Source: Ischnura elegans
Lineage: Eukaryota > Arthropoda > Insecta > Odonata > Coenagrionidae
Assembly (NCBI RefSeq): GCF_921293095.1
Contig: NW_025791721.1
Coordinates: 62,001-126,000 of the forward strand
Direction of reading: 5' to 3'
Length of the DNA stretch: 64,000 bases
Position numbers and translations under genes: made by a program. Positions 22,861 through 35,718 of this stretch are shown in pieces. Below the pieces are notes generated by a model. It made no database searches. It was not told where the DNA came from and was given only the letters and a program-made list of their open reading frames with translations. Numbering within the stretch: position 1 is the stretch's first letter; every line of letters starts with the position of its first letter.

Positions 22861-23870
22861 TTCTCGTGCCGTTATTCCGCAAACGGCGGCACTCGATTAT
22901 CGTTTCCCCTTTCCGGCGGGGGCTGAATGTCGCGAGAGTATTCCGATTGCGCCGCGAGTCGTGATATTCGAAGGAAATGGAATGACTCCGTTTGACGCTC
23001 CTACGGTTTTCGGTTCGCCCCGTTCGTTTCACTCCGTGCGCTTTCTGTGCCTATTCTGGGGGGGAATGTGGTGAATTTGATTCCTGGGCAGGGATTGCGA
23101 AAGGTTGGTGAAAAAAAAATTACGCCTCGACGGGAGGGATTGTCGAGTGAGGCTGGCTTTTCCATACTCGAGTCGCAGGATATTTCTGGTCTAGCGTGCG
23201 ATTCTGGAAATTGATGACTGCGATTTTCTGTGTGTGAGAAGGCTGATTTTGAATGACTTTTGTGAAAATGAATTACCGTTCCCTACAACATTGTGACGAC
23301 GTAGCGCGTTACACGTATTACTTAAATTACCACACGCCACTTCGGGATTGGAAATGATGTGTCTTTCCCGCAGGAACGTGTATTCGTGAATGCGGACGTG
23401 CAAGGGAAAAGATGTACCCTTCACATCGCCGATCGATAACTTTCCCTTTTTAGTTTTTCGTACATTGTTCTGTGGATTAATTCCACTCTCTACGGTAACG
23501 TCCAAGTTTTAAACCTAACTTTGCTATTTCCTGAAACGTGGTATTTGTTGTTTCGGCATTCTTACAATTACCTCTTTTGGCAAATCAATTTTCCTTTGAC
23601 TTACTTCGTTCGTCAATATTTCCGATGCATTTCACTGTCTGATTGCGGAATTACGAAGGAAAAGAGCGAGTACGACTTCGGAGTTATTCCTTTCGAACTT
23701 CACATATCCCTATTGCAATGCATGAAGTGACAATCTGCATGTTATGACGAAATGTCACACGCCTACGACGAATACATCGTGCGCTGTCGCAGTAGCCACG
23801 TATGTGGCATTAACGTAGCTATTATTCTGTCGAACTTTGTCTCCAAATAATTAATTGTCATTTTTCTGCA
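22861..23870. other. Gene-free spacer between H1 promoter and satellite
   Basis: No gene is recognised. Short ORFs here have no family features. Confidence 0.6.
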
Positions 23871-26170
23871 CGTTTTAAAACGTGCCTCGTGAAAATCCGA
23901 CCGGAAGTGTGGTTTCCACGCTCACTTGTTGAGTTTAAACGGACACTTTGCAATGTGACGGGCACAGAGCATGGAACATTGTTGAAATTTTCAATTCCGT
24001 CGCACTGAAGGTCCACGATAATGTTTGTTTCAATTTATGTTAACGTTCTAAAACGTCTCCCGTCCAAATCCCTCTGTAATTATTGCTTTTTATGAATAAT
24101 TTGGAGTATGGCATTGGAAATTTGTTTTTGTCAGCAACGGATTACAATATATTTCTTAAACCATGGAATCAGTCGCACTGACACTAGTCACGAATAATTG
24201 CCTTAATTTCCTTGTCGTTTTAAAACCGGTCCCATCAAAATTCACTGGTTTTTACTGTTCCTATGACATAACGTTGATATTGAAAAATCAGCATTTGCTG
24301 TCAGACACATAATATGGGATATTTTTCAAAGTATTCATTCTGTGGCTACGGAACTCCGCTATAATGTTCTTTTTGAATACACCTAAGTTTTGAAACGTCT
24401 CCCGTCCAAATCCCACGGTAATTATGGTTTTTAGAAATAATTTTGAGTATGAAAATGGAAATTTGATTAACTCATTAGCGACTGTAACACATTTTTAAAA
24501 CTATTTACTCCGTTGCACTGACACTTGTCACGAATATTTGTCTTAATTTTCTTGTCGTTTTAAAACCGGTCCCATCAAAATCCACTGGTTTTTACTGTTC
24601 ATATGACATAATGCTGATATTGAAAATTCAGTCTTCGCTTACTTTCAACCCAAAAAATGGCGTATTTTGAAAGTATTCATTCAGAGACTATGATACTCCT
24701 CAATAATGTTTGTTTTCACTTTAAGAACGTTTTAAAATGTCTCCCATCAAAATCCCTCGGTAATTATGGTTTTTATGAATAATTTTGAGTGTGACACATT
24801 TAATGTCATTTTGTCATACACACATTGTAACATATTAATTCAACCATTGATTCAATCGCACTGACACTCGTCACCGACAATTGCCTTATCTCTCCTATTG
24901 TTTTAAAACTTGTCCCACCAAAATCCGCTGGTTTTCACTGTCTATAGGACATAATGTTGTTATTCAATATTTAGCCTCTGCAATATTTCAGTCACTTCAA
25001 CCGGAATATTTTTTAAACTAATTACTCTAACGCTACGAAACTCGACACTAACGTATGTTTTACTATTGTTAACGTTTTAAAACGCATCCCGTCAAAATCC
25101 CTCGGTAATTATGGTTTTTATGAATAATTTTCAGTATGACACATTTAATGTCATTATGTCATACACACATTGTAACATATTAATTCAACCATTGATTCAA
25201 TCGCACTGACACTCGTCACCGACAATTGCCTTATCTCTCCTATTGTTTTAAAACTTGTCCCACCAAAATCCGCTGGTTTTCACTGTCTATAGGACATAAT
25301 GTTGTTTTTCAATATTTAGCCTCTGCAATATTTCAGTCACTTCAACCGGAATATTTTTTAAACTAATTACTCTAACGCTACGAAACTCGACACTGACGTA
25401 TGTTTTACTATTGTTCACGTTTTAAAACGCATCCCGTCAAAATCCCTCGGTTATTATGGTTTTTATGAATAATTTTGAGTGTGACACATTTAATGTCATT
25501 TTGTCATACACACATTTTAACATATTAATTCAACCATTAATTCAATCGCACTGACACTCGTCACCGACAATTGCCTTATTTCTCCTATTGTTTTAAAACT
25601 TGTCCCACCGAAATCCGCTGGTTTTCACTGTTTATAGGACATAATATTGTTATTCATTATTTAGCCTCTGCAATATTTCAGTCACTACAACTGGAATATT
25701 TTTTAAACTAATTACTCTAACGCTACGAAACTCGACACTAACGTATGTTTTACTATTGTTAACGTTTTAAAACGCATCCCGTCAAAATCCCTCGGTAATT
25801 ATGGTTTTTATGAATAATTTTGAGTATGACACATTTAATGTCATTATGTCATACACACATTGTAACATATTAATTCAACCATTGATTCAATCGCACTGAC
25901 ACTCGTCACCGACAATTGCCTTATCTCTCCTATTGTTTTAAAACTTGTCCCACCAGAATCCGCTGGTTTTCACTGTCTATAGGACATAATGTTGTTATTC
26001 AATATTTAGCCTCTGCAATATTTCAGTCACTTCAACCGGAATATTTTTTAAACTAATTACTCTAACGCTACGAAACTCGACACTAATGTATGTTTTACTA
26101 TTGTTAACGTTTTAGAATGCATCCCGTCAGAATCCCTCGGTAATTATGGTTTTTATGAATAATTTTGAAT
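23871..26170. repeat. Satellite block between units 1 and 2
   Basis: Monomers of about 171 bp start with a GTTTTAAAAC-like core at about 23871, 24045, 24213, 24387, 24556, 24727 and 24898. The first six are strongly diverged. From about 24750 onward the block becomes the homogeneous 345-bp dimer, with about four copies. This is the usual edge-to-core gradient of satellite arrays. Confidence 0.92.
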
Positions 26171-28086
26171 ATCACAATTGGAATTTCATTTACTCAGCCA
26201 CACAAATGTCTGCCGTTCCCTTATCAAAACTATGTTCTTTCACGGATTAACACCAGTTCACTTTTAAAACGAAGGAAGAGTTAATGCACGTATTCCTGAC
26301 GAGTTTCATTGCACGACTCATTACAATTTCATTTATATCACATATTATGTAATCTCCAAGCCCTGATGCCACAACTGCACATATCAACATTCCCCCAATC
26401 ATCATTCTATTCCCAAACTATCGCCATGGACTAACGCTTCCATTGATACACTTCCTAAAACGCATACTCCAGTCAAGTTTTACAATTTCCGAACATCAAA
26501 TAGCAATGTTATTCTGCATAATGCCCCGACAATTAAGACTTGTTTTCAAATTGCAAACTTCACCTATCATGATATCTCTCCTTGGGTATCGATTTCCATC
26601 ACATACCTTTTCAAATGCTAAGAAAGGTAAACCACTTATTCCTGACCAGTTTAATTGCATAAAACAAACTAATTTCCATAATGACACAGTTTGTGTACTC
26701 TCGAAGCGTTGACAACATAACAGCTCATTCCAACATTTAACCATGAAAATTATATTTCCCTAACGACGCCCAGCCTTTAACTAATAACATGATCAGTAAT
26801 TTATGGAAAGAATTAATGTATGAATTCACTGCATTACGCCCCACATTTCCCTATCGTTTGCCTTTCTTATCAGCAAACTCCTACACATCGGCCAACTTCA
26901 GCCTGAACAAACAAATGATGTATTGGTTGTATTTGCAATGCAACGACATAATTACCACATTCACATGAAAGTATGCACTACCAATTTCTTCGCGTTAACA
27001 CATTTTCTCAGTCACACGCAATAACGGATTTATTTTCCGAATTTTTCCTCTGTCGCCTTCCAACACTTCACTTTGCGCCGCCTTTCTTCTACCATACATT
27101 TCACAAACACGGGGACAACATCGACACGGGGACTTCACTTGCACATTAGGGAACACTTGTCACAGTGTTTGCGACGAGTACCACTTCCACATTGCGTTTT
27201 AATACCTACAATTTTTACTCAAATTCCGTGAGGTTCTTGCGTGATGCAAGAATCCTAGCCGATAGTTCCGCAACTGCCACTAGGGCGCACCACCTCCCGA
27301 GACACGGTTCCGTGAAACGGCAGGCGATGAGTCCAGCATACGATACAATGTATTATACCATCCGAGAATGCCACGTTTAACCAAGAAATGTAACTAATTC
27401 CACGTCAATGAGTGCTGCGCTGTCATTACCCGTACGCCTGTGTTGTTGATTCTCGTCTTGCCTCGTTGCCAAGGTAATGGCGTATTGTTGATCGAGCATC
27501 GAAATTTCGTGCTTTCGCGAAAACGTACCGTGGGATGGTTAGGGAGATGTACCGTTGAACATCGATGGTATGATAACAATCTTCAAACCTTATCTTTTCT
27601 GAAAATGACCGTTATTAATTACTTGGGTAGTTTAAACTATTTTTAATAATTCAATGAAAAACCCTCTGCACGCCATCTCCCAATGGACACCGGGAAGCGG
27701 AAGCCGATTTCCATGCCTTTAGAGTATGTAATCCCGCTGTGATAACCGAGGATCGAAGGAAAATGTCGCGTGGCATGCAAATTAAAATTATTCCCAAACC
27801 TATTTCTCTCATTCACCACATATCGGAGTCAACGAAACTCTCGCATTAGGGAATAAATTCCGAGGAAGTGATTGCAGTAATGACTGAAAATGGATTTTTC
27901 CCAAAGCCTTTCCTCTCCAACGCTACGTTAATGTCACTCTTGAAACACGCGAATAAAATATGTAGAAAATATTTCACATAGTGACCTTTCTTTCTCAAAA
28001 GAAATTTTCGCGGCATATTCCGGCTCTGCATTGCTCGCGGTAGGTGATTGAAAATATTTTTTTAAACAAGTTCAAGAATAAAAGTA
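26171..28086. other. Gene-free spacer, unit 2
   Basis: This is the same sequence as 1276-3191 of unit 1. No gene is visible. The target site used by Jockey B in unit 3 is intact here (about 26465-26478). Confidence 0.65.
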
Positions 28087-28206
28087 ATGCCAACAGCACC
28101 CGGTATTCCCAGGCGGTCACCCGTCCAAGTACTATCCGGGCCCTACGTAGTTTAACTTCGGTGATCGAACGAGAACCGGTGAATTGTACGTGGTATGGCC
28201 GTTGGC
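28087..28206 (-). rRNA. 5S rRNA: 5S rRNA copy 1, unit 2 (divergent variant)
   Basis: This is the 120-nt minus-strand 5S variant, identical to the unit 1 copy, with the same departures from the copy 2 sequence. That the variant is kept the same in two units may reflect unit-wide homogenisation rather than function. Confidence 0.85.
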
Positions 28207-30780
28207 GAGTACATGACCGAATCCTCAAAAAGTTATCATGACTTGAGAATCGAAGGAAGATCTGGTTTCTTCGCGGTTGTATCTGCTTTTGTTTCTGTTG
28301 AATAGTTACCATTTCCAGACAACAGTCCCTTGATGCTTAAGCAATTCTCAATTCCGTTATATCTTTTGGTCCATCTTTGAAAATGTGTTTATGAAAAATG
28401 TCTTTCGTAACGGTGTGCTTTTTGGTGTAATGGCGATTCGTTTCAGCTTTAATCCATTGTTAAATGTCGCCTGTTGTTGTTTCGACTGTTTAATGATCGA
28501 TGTAACGCAAGGGATGCATTTACTTCTTCAAAGAAATTTTCTGGCAAAAGAGGATTATGTAATGCGTAACGAGGGAATTAATTTGAGAAAGATAATTCTT
28601 GTCGTTCCAATTTCTTCATCAACATTTTCCGGACTTGACGGTGTTATGCTCTTTGTTGGTTAAGCAACGTGTAAAAAATCGTTTTCACCATTCTTGGAAC
28701 ATAATGTTTAAACCCTACATTCATACATTTTTCTTTATGTCATTTATCTATCTCCCAATGCCAACACACTGCCACGGAGACAGGAATTCGTGGTTATACT
28801 CCAAGTTATATTACGGATTGGAAGTTGTTATCCTTCCTCGCTTATCGTGCTTCACTCTTTTTCCCAATTGCGATTATGAGGTGGCATTACTGCCCCTGTG
28901 ATGCGAACCGATTTCGTAACATTTACGTGGAGGAATGACGAACGATACTGCGCCCCTTCAAAAACTCTGTCCGTTGGCAGGGAGCCGACCTCGATTCAAA
29001 GTTCTCCCCTACCGACAGTTGCTTACGTCACACGCTGCCGCTTCTCGGTCGGGGAGACGTACCTTCCCCCACCACCATTTCCGACCGTGGGAACAAGAGT
29101 CCCCTTCATGTTCCCATACAGGCGGGCGACTGGCATTTGCTTTCGTGAAACGTATGCCCGACGGAAATATTTCCAACCCTAAAATTTCACTTGCGCTATG
29201 GAAATACTTCATTGGACGTGTACACCGATCATTGATTGATAAATTCCTCGACATGACTATTGCGTGAAAGTAATGAAAGTGTACTGTTGACGAGGGAACG
29301 TTATACATTGAGCGTTTTTTTTTTCAAGTATTACACGTTATCTCGAAGCCTTGCAAAACCCTACTTCCATTAATGGCAGTCGATTACCTTTCCACATTTT
29401 TAATGGTGCTATGCCATGAAAGTATGTGTTGCTGTCATTGGAGTGATTATCCTCGCGTGCAAGTCTTTCGATACGGCAGGTATTGAATGATGCCATGAAT
29501 AGAAAACACTTACTCACTTTTTACGTCGACGGGAAACAAACGAAGGAGGCCATTGCGTCTTTTGAAAAATTCGCCCCTTGGAACTTCTTTTTTTCTTCCC
29601 GGCGTCCCCTGCCCCACTCGCTGCGTTTAGGTTCGTGGTGGGGGAACCCGTCCCCCACCACCCGGATCCAAGCGTGGGAACTACCCCACACACGGGTTCC
29701 CAGGAAAGTTGTCTTCGTTGACCCAAGAATTTCCCCACCCCCGGATTCTTTCCACGTGGCGGAACCTCGCACGAAGAGACAGTGCGTTACAAAAAATTTG
29801 TGGACGAATAAAACTTTGAAACGGTATGGAGGGAAATGTTTATAACTGACTGCACGAAATGGATTACGTCGCACTGGTTTTTTCTGAAACAGTCTTCATT
29901 AATGAATTAGAGAATGAGGGATACAAATACATCTTCCAATAAGGACGCTGAATAATCCGATTCGCCAAGTAATACTTTCCAACTGCAACGAAAGAAAATG
30001 CTCGTGACGAGGGAGCATAATTTTAGACGATTCCGGCATTTAACGCGACTCCGGTGTATATGGAAAAGGTGTTTGCGATATTCCGTGTCCACCACGGCTA
30101 AAAATTTATTTCAAAGTCACGGGGGACTGCATTGGGAATGATGCATCACATTTTAGAATTTTCTTTCATTCCCGTGATTTAATGAAGGGGAAAATAGGCG
30201 CTCTGGGATTTTCTCACCCGCGCGGTTACCCGAAGGAATGTTTCTTATTTCAGTAGCCGCCTTTCCGTCGGCCGATGTGCGCAGAGAAAGTCTGTGAATC
30301 GCCGGGAGAAGCACGCCGCACCATCTAGCGGCGGCGGCGGAACCATACTCGGACAGTTCGCAGCCAAGTGCGAAATAGGCGACCAGCTAGTTATTAGTTA
30401 ATTTATGGTATATTAATACGAGACTTAGTCATTCACTAGTAACCGAAGAAGGGGAGAATATCAATAACATTCTCGCTTTTTCTGCATTTCCCTTGCAAAC
30501 CATTCCTAATTAACATGCTGAAGTAACACAATGGCAAGAATGGTTTCCAATGCAGTGCACGAAAAAAAATTATGTTAGAATTATGGAGTTATGACTAAAT
30601 TTATCAAAGTTTTCGGTTCACGAGGGACATCAAAATATTCGGTAGAAATCAGCAAACGATTTGGATAAAGTGTATGAAATTGGATTGCTATTTGTCAACT
30701 TACAGGCCACAGAATTTTTTTTCCCGTGTCTTATATGTCTTCGGGAGGCAATTTATATTAAGCAGACAACATTCCCCTAT
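28207..30780. other. Gene-free spacer, unit 2
   Basis: This stretch is equivalent to 3312-5885. No gene is visible. Confidence 0.6.
30318..30332 (-). promoter_or_regulatory. CTCF-like motif 1, unit 2
   Basis: The minus strand reads GCCGCTAGATGGTGC, identical to unit 1 position 5423-5437. Confidence 0.45.
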
Positions 30781-30984
30781 TATTCATGGTTAAATAAAAA
30801 ACACAGTACTATTCCACAACCTTATATTTTTGCAGTCTACTAGTTTCAACGTTACAACGTCATTATCAAGACTAACTTTTAAAGTAATGTTAGTCTTGAT
30901 AATGACGTTGTAACGTTGAAACTAGTAGACTGCAAAAATATAAGGTTGTGGAATAGTACTGTGTTTTTTATTTAACCATGAATA
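30781..30984. repeat. 204-bp perfect inverted repeat (foldback/MITE-like), unit 2
   Basis: The arms are 30781-30876 and 30889-30984. The single mismatch seen in unit 1 is absent, so the arms are perfect complements over 96 bp. Either this unit keeps the original state or arm-to-arm conversion has corrected it. Confidence 0.9.
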
Positions 30985-32673
30985 TCTCATCGTTCCACCA
31001 AGTAACGCCTAAATCTGTTGATTATATTCCCCTATTAATAAAAATTAGCAGTAGTTGCAAGAAGTGGCATTTTTGATAAGCGAATTCCATGATTTTCCAC
31101 CGTTGGTTGCTATGTTACGTCGCACGTAATGTTGAAAGAATTAGCGACGCAAAGTTTCCATTATTTGCTGTACTCGCGTTACGTCTTGCATTGAAATGTT
31201 TATGTGTAGCAAACAGCCAACAGGAAACCAAATTACTTCGTTACTAAGGGTAACTATATCGTTCAGCGCTCAAGCGAAACTGCTCAATGTCACGAAAAGC
31301 TTTCCAAATAATTAAGTTATGATTTGAAAATCATTGTGGAAGAGACGAGTGTGTTCATTAACATATTTCACAAGGCAGACGGCACGGATATTTATTGCTA
31401 CGGATTAACTCGTTCCGTGCGTTTTAATAGAATGTAGAGAAATGTGGATTGCCTATTCATAAGATATTAATTAATCGGTTCCCTCCCTTTACTGACTAAA
31501 TGTACGGCTATACTCCGAAACTCTGCGAACTCCTCTCGTGTACTGCGAATATGTACAACTATGGGAGTTCCGTTTAAGGATAAGTCGTTGACAATGGCAG
31601 ACAGTAACGATATTACTTATTGATAAGAGGAAGGATATTTGACGTATGTAGGGTGCAATCGAGGAAGGAAAGTAGACCTGGCTAATCACGAGACATAATT
31701 TATTCAGATAAGGAAATTCTTCGATCGCTCGCGAAATAATGTAATTTCCGCTTCACTCCAATGGCTGGAGAACGATTGTCATTAACCGTGGCATGCGAAA
31801 ATGTAGTAAGAACTTACGGTACCGTTAGGGAATATGTAAAATTGAATCGTGGACAACTGCGAGCAGCAACTCGGACACGAAACATTTTCAGAGTAGGAAG
31901 GAACGGTAACTAACAATTAAATCGCTCACTGCATTCGTCGCGGAATCAATATGCTAATGAAATGGTCCGGTATTCACGGCTTATGAATGAATCACTTCTA
32001 ATCACCTATGGTATAACCGAGCCGAGTTCTTTCCCCGCTTATCCGTGTTATCGCGTTTTCTCTTTCCGTACTGCGATCGTGAACCCACTCTTGTCATAAG
32101 GACACTGCGCGATGTGTCATCGAGAGCACACACAATGCCATGCGATGGTAAAGTTCCTCGTCTCGCGACGAGCACCTACGGCCGAGATGTTCTCTGCCTC
32201 GCGGCCCCCTGCCCTGCACCCGCGATGCCGAGAATCGTCAGCCGCACGGAGTGTATTCCTGCCTTGAGTCGAAGCGGTCCGCTCCCTTCGATCGCCGAAA
32301 TGAAATGGAAATCGCGGGCGGAGGAAAGACACCGCTTGACAGTCGTCACTTCACTGGCAGATGATCATTTACGAGGCGGTCGTGTTCCGATCATGTACAT
32401 TTAAACGATACTGTGTTTGATGAATGGATTATTTACAGATATTCCGTGCTTCGCGTCGTTGGAATACAGTGTGGTGTTTCATTGTTGTAAATGACAACAT
32501 TTGTTTTCCGCATTTCACGACAATTGACCGCGGATGAGTCGATAAATCATTCATCATGGCTAGCGTTCACATATTTGCGACGAGTCGCAATCCGGGAAAG
32601 AAATCCCACCGAGAGACGATATTTCAAATTCCGCTCTGGACGTCCACGGCGAGCGACTGCGAAAAGGCCCCCT

Positions 32674-33785
32674 GCGCCATCTATTGGCGGAATCTGAATT
32701 ACTACTTGATCACTCTTGCAGCGGTAGCTGTCGTGAGAAGACGACGCGAATAATTATTAACAGTTATAATTAGTCCATGTTTATCAGCGGTTACTCACAT
32801 AACGCCGGTTATGTAGTGTTCTTTGTGACGCACAGCAAACGCGAGGAAATGAGTGAAAGTGTCTGTGTCGAAGGATGTATAGGAAAAGTGAGTGAAGTGC
32901 ACGAGAATCAATAGTGTGATGACAACAGCGATTCTGATAGCCGTGCAGGTGAATACTGTGATCCACAACCAGCGAGCCGAGTAAGTACGCTATTACTTAT
33001 TTAAACACTTTTCACGCTCGTATTCGTCGACTGTGTTGTTCCTTGCGTTTCTCTTTTGTGTGGAAAAGTAAACTGTGTAGTGATTAATTCACTGTTTGAC
33101 GATGATGACGGTTGATTGATCCCAACGTGTAATTGTGTATCCTAAGAAAACCGAAATTATTCGTGGCGTCCTTAATTGTTACGAGTTGAGTGAATCGCGG
33201 CTTAATTTAAAATTGTTTGCCTTTCTTTGTTCCAAGAAGTTGATGGTTTTCCCTTGCACTTTGTATCTTAGGCACTGTGCACTGTTTGAAATGTTGACGA
33301 AAGAGTGGAAGGAAGAATATTTTTCGCTAATGTTTTCCTTAGCAACGGATTGCTGGTTTCACATTAGTGAATACGGAATAATTAAATGGAAGTGTTTAGC
33401 GTGTTATATCGTCGTCCTTAAATTTGCATGAGTGAAGTGATGTTAATTGCCAGATCTTGATTAGTAATACGTGTCAATGCTAAGTCTAGTAAGTGCAATG
33501 AAAGAACAATTAACGATGTTGACGATTACACGTCCCATTCCTACCGTCAGGCGTCTTTGGTTATTCTTAACGTTCCTTTCGTGGGAATGTAATTCCTTTT
33601 GTGCTATTTCATTTTCTCTTGGCAGCGGAATAACGTAAATAATTAGGGCAGGGATATTATAACGTAAATAATTAGGGCAGTTTTATGGTAAGCTGTGATA
33701 ACTTAACATGTGATTTTAAAAGCGAACTGTTAGCATAACGGAGCCCAAGGAATGTTATCGGACGTAGTAGAGGAATTACTTTTCA
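32674..33785. repeat. Spacer duplication module A1, unit 2 (with CTCF-like motif 2)
   Basis: This is the counterpart of 7779-8890. It starts at the CTCF-like variant 32674-32688 and contains the GTAAGT hexamer at 32981-32986. Confidence 0.78.
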
Positions 33786-34277
33786 AACGTCAAAGGCAAA
33801 CTCACAAACATTTCCCAGATTGTACTGCCTCTTTCAGTAATTCCTGATTGCTACATCATTTTCTTCGCCATACGAATGTTAACAGTGACATCCGTACTTG
33901 ATATATTGGTTTAAAATCGCTTGGAAATCGTCGAAAACCACGTAAGACTCTGCATCATGAGGTACGTTTTGGTGGATATTTTGAGGTACAAGAGTACTCT
34001 ATATTCCAATTATGCAAATGTTCACCACATTGCGCTTGAATCTTGGCTTAATTTACGAAATTATATGCGACTTTAAGGCGGGGATTTGGTCGTTCGACGT
34101 GCCATTGTTGTGGAGAACATTAATAGTTCACGACAATTGACAATCGATGGTTCATTAGGTATGGCAAGGATTCGCATATTGCCGCTGCGTTGCGAATAAT
34201 TATCCCAATTGCTTTCCCACGCGCGATTCCTAATTCCCAACAGCGATGCGCGCAGTGGACTGCTGGAGGTTCCCCCC

Positions 34278-35329
34278 GCACCATCTAGCGGCCGAATCTG
34301 TATTACCACTCGATCGCTCTTGCTGCGGCAGCTGCAGTGAGAAGACGTCGCGAGTAACTAATATCAGTGATAATTGTATAATGTTTATCAGCTGTAACTG
34401 ACATAACGCCGGTTCTGTAGTGTTCTTTGTGACGCTTGGCAATCGTGAGGAAAGGATTGAAAGTGTCTGTGTCGCTGGATGCATAGGAAAAGTTAGTGAA
34501 ATGAACGGGAATGAAGTGTGTTGACAACAGCGATTGTGATCTACAGCCGAAGAGCCGAGTAAGTACGCTGTTACTTATTTTTCCACTTTTTACATTCATA
34601 ATCGTTGTCTGTGTTATTCCTTGGCTTTCTCTTTTGTGTAGAAAAGTGAACTGTGATGTGATTAATACACTGTTTGACGATGATGACGGTTGATTGATCC
34701 CAGCGTTTAATTGTGCATCTTAAGAAAACAGAAATTAGTCGTGGCGTCCTTAATTGTTACAAGTTGAGTGAATCGTGGCATAATTTAAAAGTGTTTGCCT
34801 TTGAATGTGCTAAGACGTTGATGGTTTTCCCTTGCACTTTGTATCTTAGGCACTGTGCACTGTTTGAAATGTTGACGAAGGAGTTGAAGGAAGAATATTT
34901 TTCGCGAATTCCTTAGCAACGGATTGTTTGGTGTCACAAGATTTATTACGGAATATTTTAATGGAAGTGTTTGCGGTGTTACATCGTGGTCGTATACTCT
35001 GTATGTGTGAAGTTATGTACATTGGCAGATCCGGATTAATAATAAGTGTAATGCTATGTATTTGGACTGCTGTTATGAAAGCAGTCAGCGATATGGAATA
35101 GTGCACACCGCATTTCCACTGTCAGCCGGCGTTGATTATTGTTAACGTTCCTTTCGTCCGAATATAATTCCTTGTGTGATATTTCATAACGTCTTGGCAG
35201 CGGAACTACTAAATTATTTGGAGCAACGATAACATTTTATGGTAATGCTGTGTTAAGTTGACATGTGACTTGAAAAGCGTAGTGTTACCATCACGGAGGC
35301 CAAAAGAATTTTATCGGATATGGAAAACA
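34278..35329. repeat. Spacer duplication module A2, unit 2 (with CTCF-like motif 3)
   Basis: This is the counterpart of 9383-10434. It starts at the exact CTCF-like 15-mer (34278-34292) and has GTAAGT at 34559-34564. Confidence 0.78.
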
Positions 35330-35718
35330 AAATTTATTACGGAATATTTTAATGGAAGTGTTTGCGGTGTTACATCGTGGTCGTATACTCTGTATGTGTG
35401 AAGTTATGTACATTGGCGGATCCGGATTAATAATAAGTGTAATGCTATGTATTTGGACTGCTGTTATGAAAGCAGTCAGCGATATCGAATAGTGCACACC
35501 GCATTTCCACTGTCAGCCGGCGTTGATTATTGTTAACGTTCCTTTCGTCCGAATATAATTCCTTGTGTGATATTTCATAACTTCTTGGCAGCGGAACTAC
35601 TAAATTATTTGGAGCAACGATAACATTTTATGGTAATGCTGTGTTAAGTTAACATGTGACTTGAAAAGCGTAGTATTAGCATCACGGAGGCCAAAAGAAT
35701 TTTATCGGATATAGAAAA
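34935..35718. repeat. Two-copy tandem repeat, period about 392 bp, unit 2
   Basis: This is the same two-copy duplication as at 10040-10823 in unit 1. Confidence 0.85.
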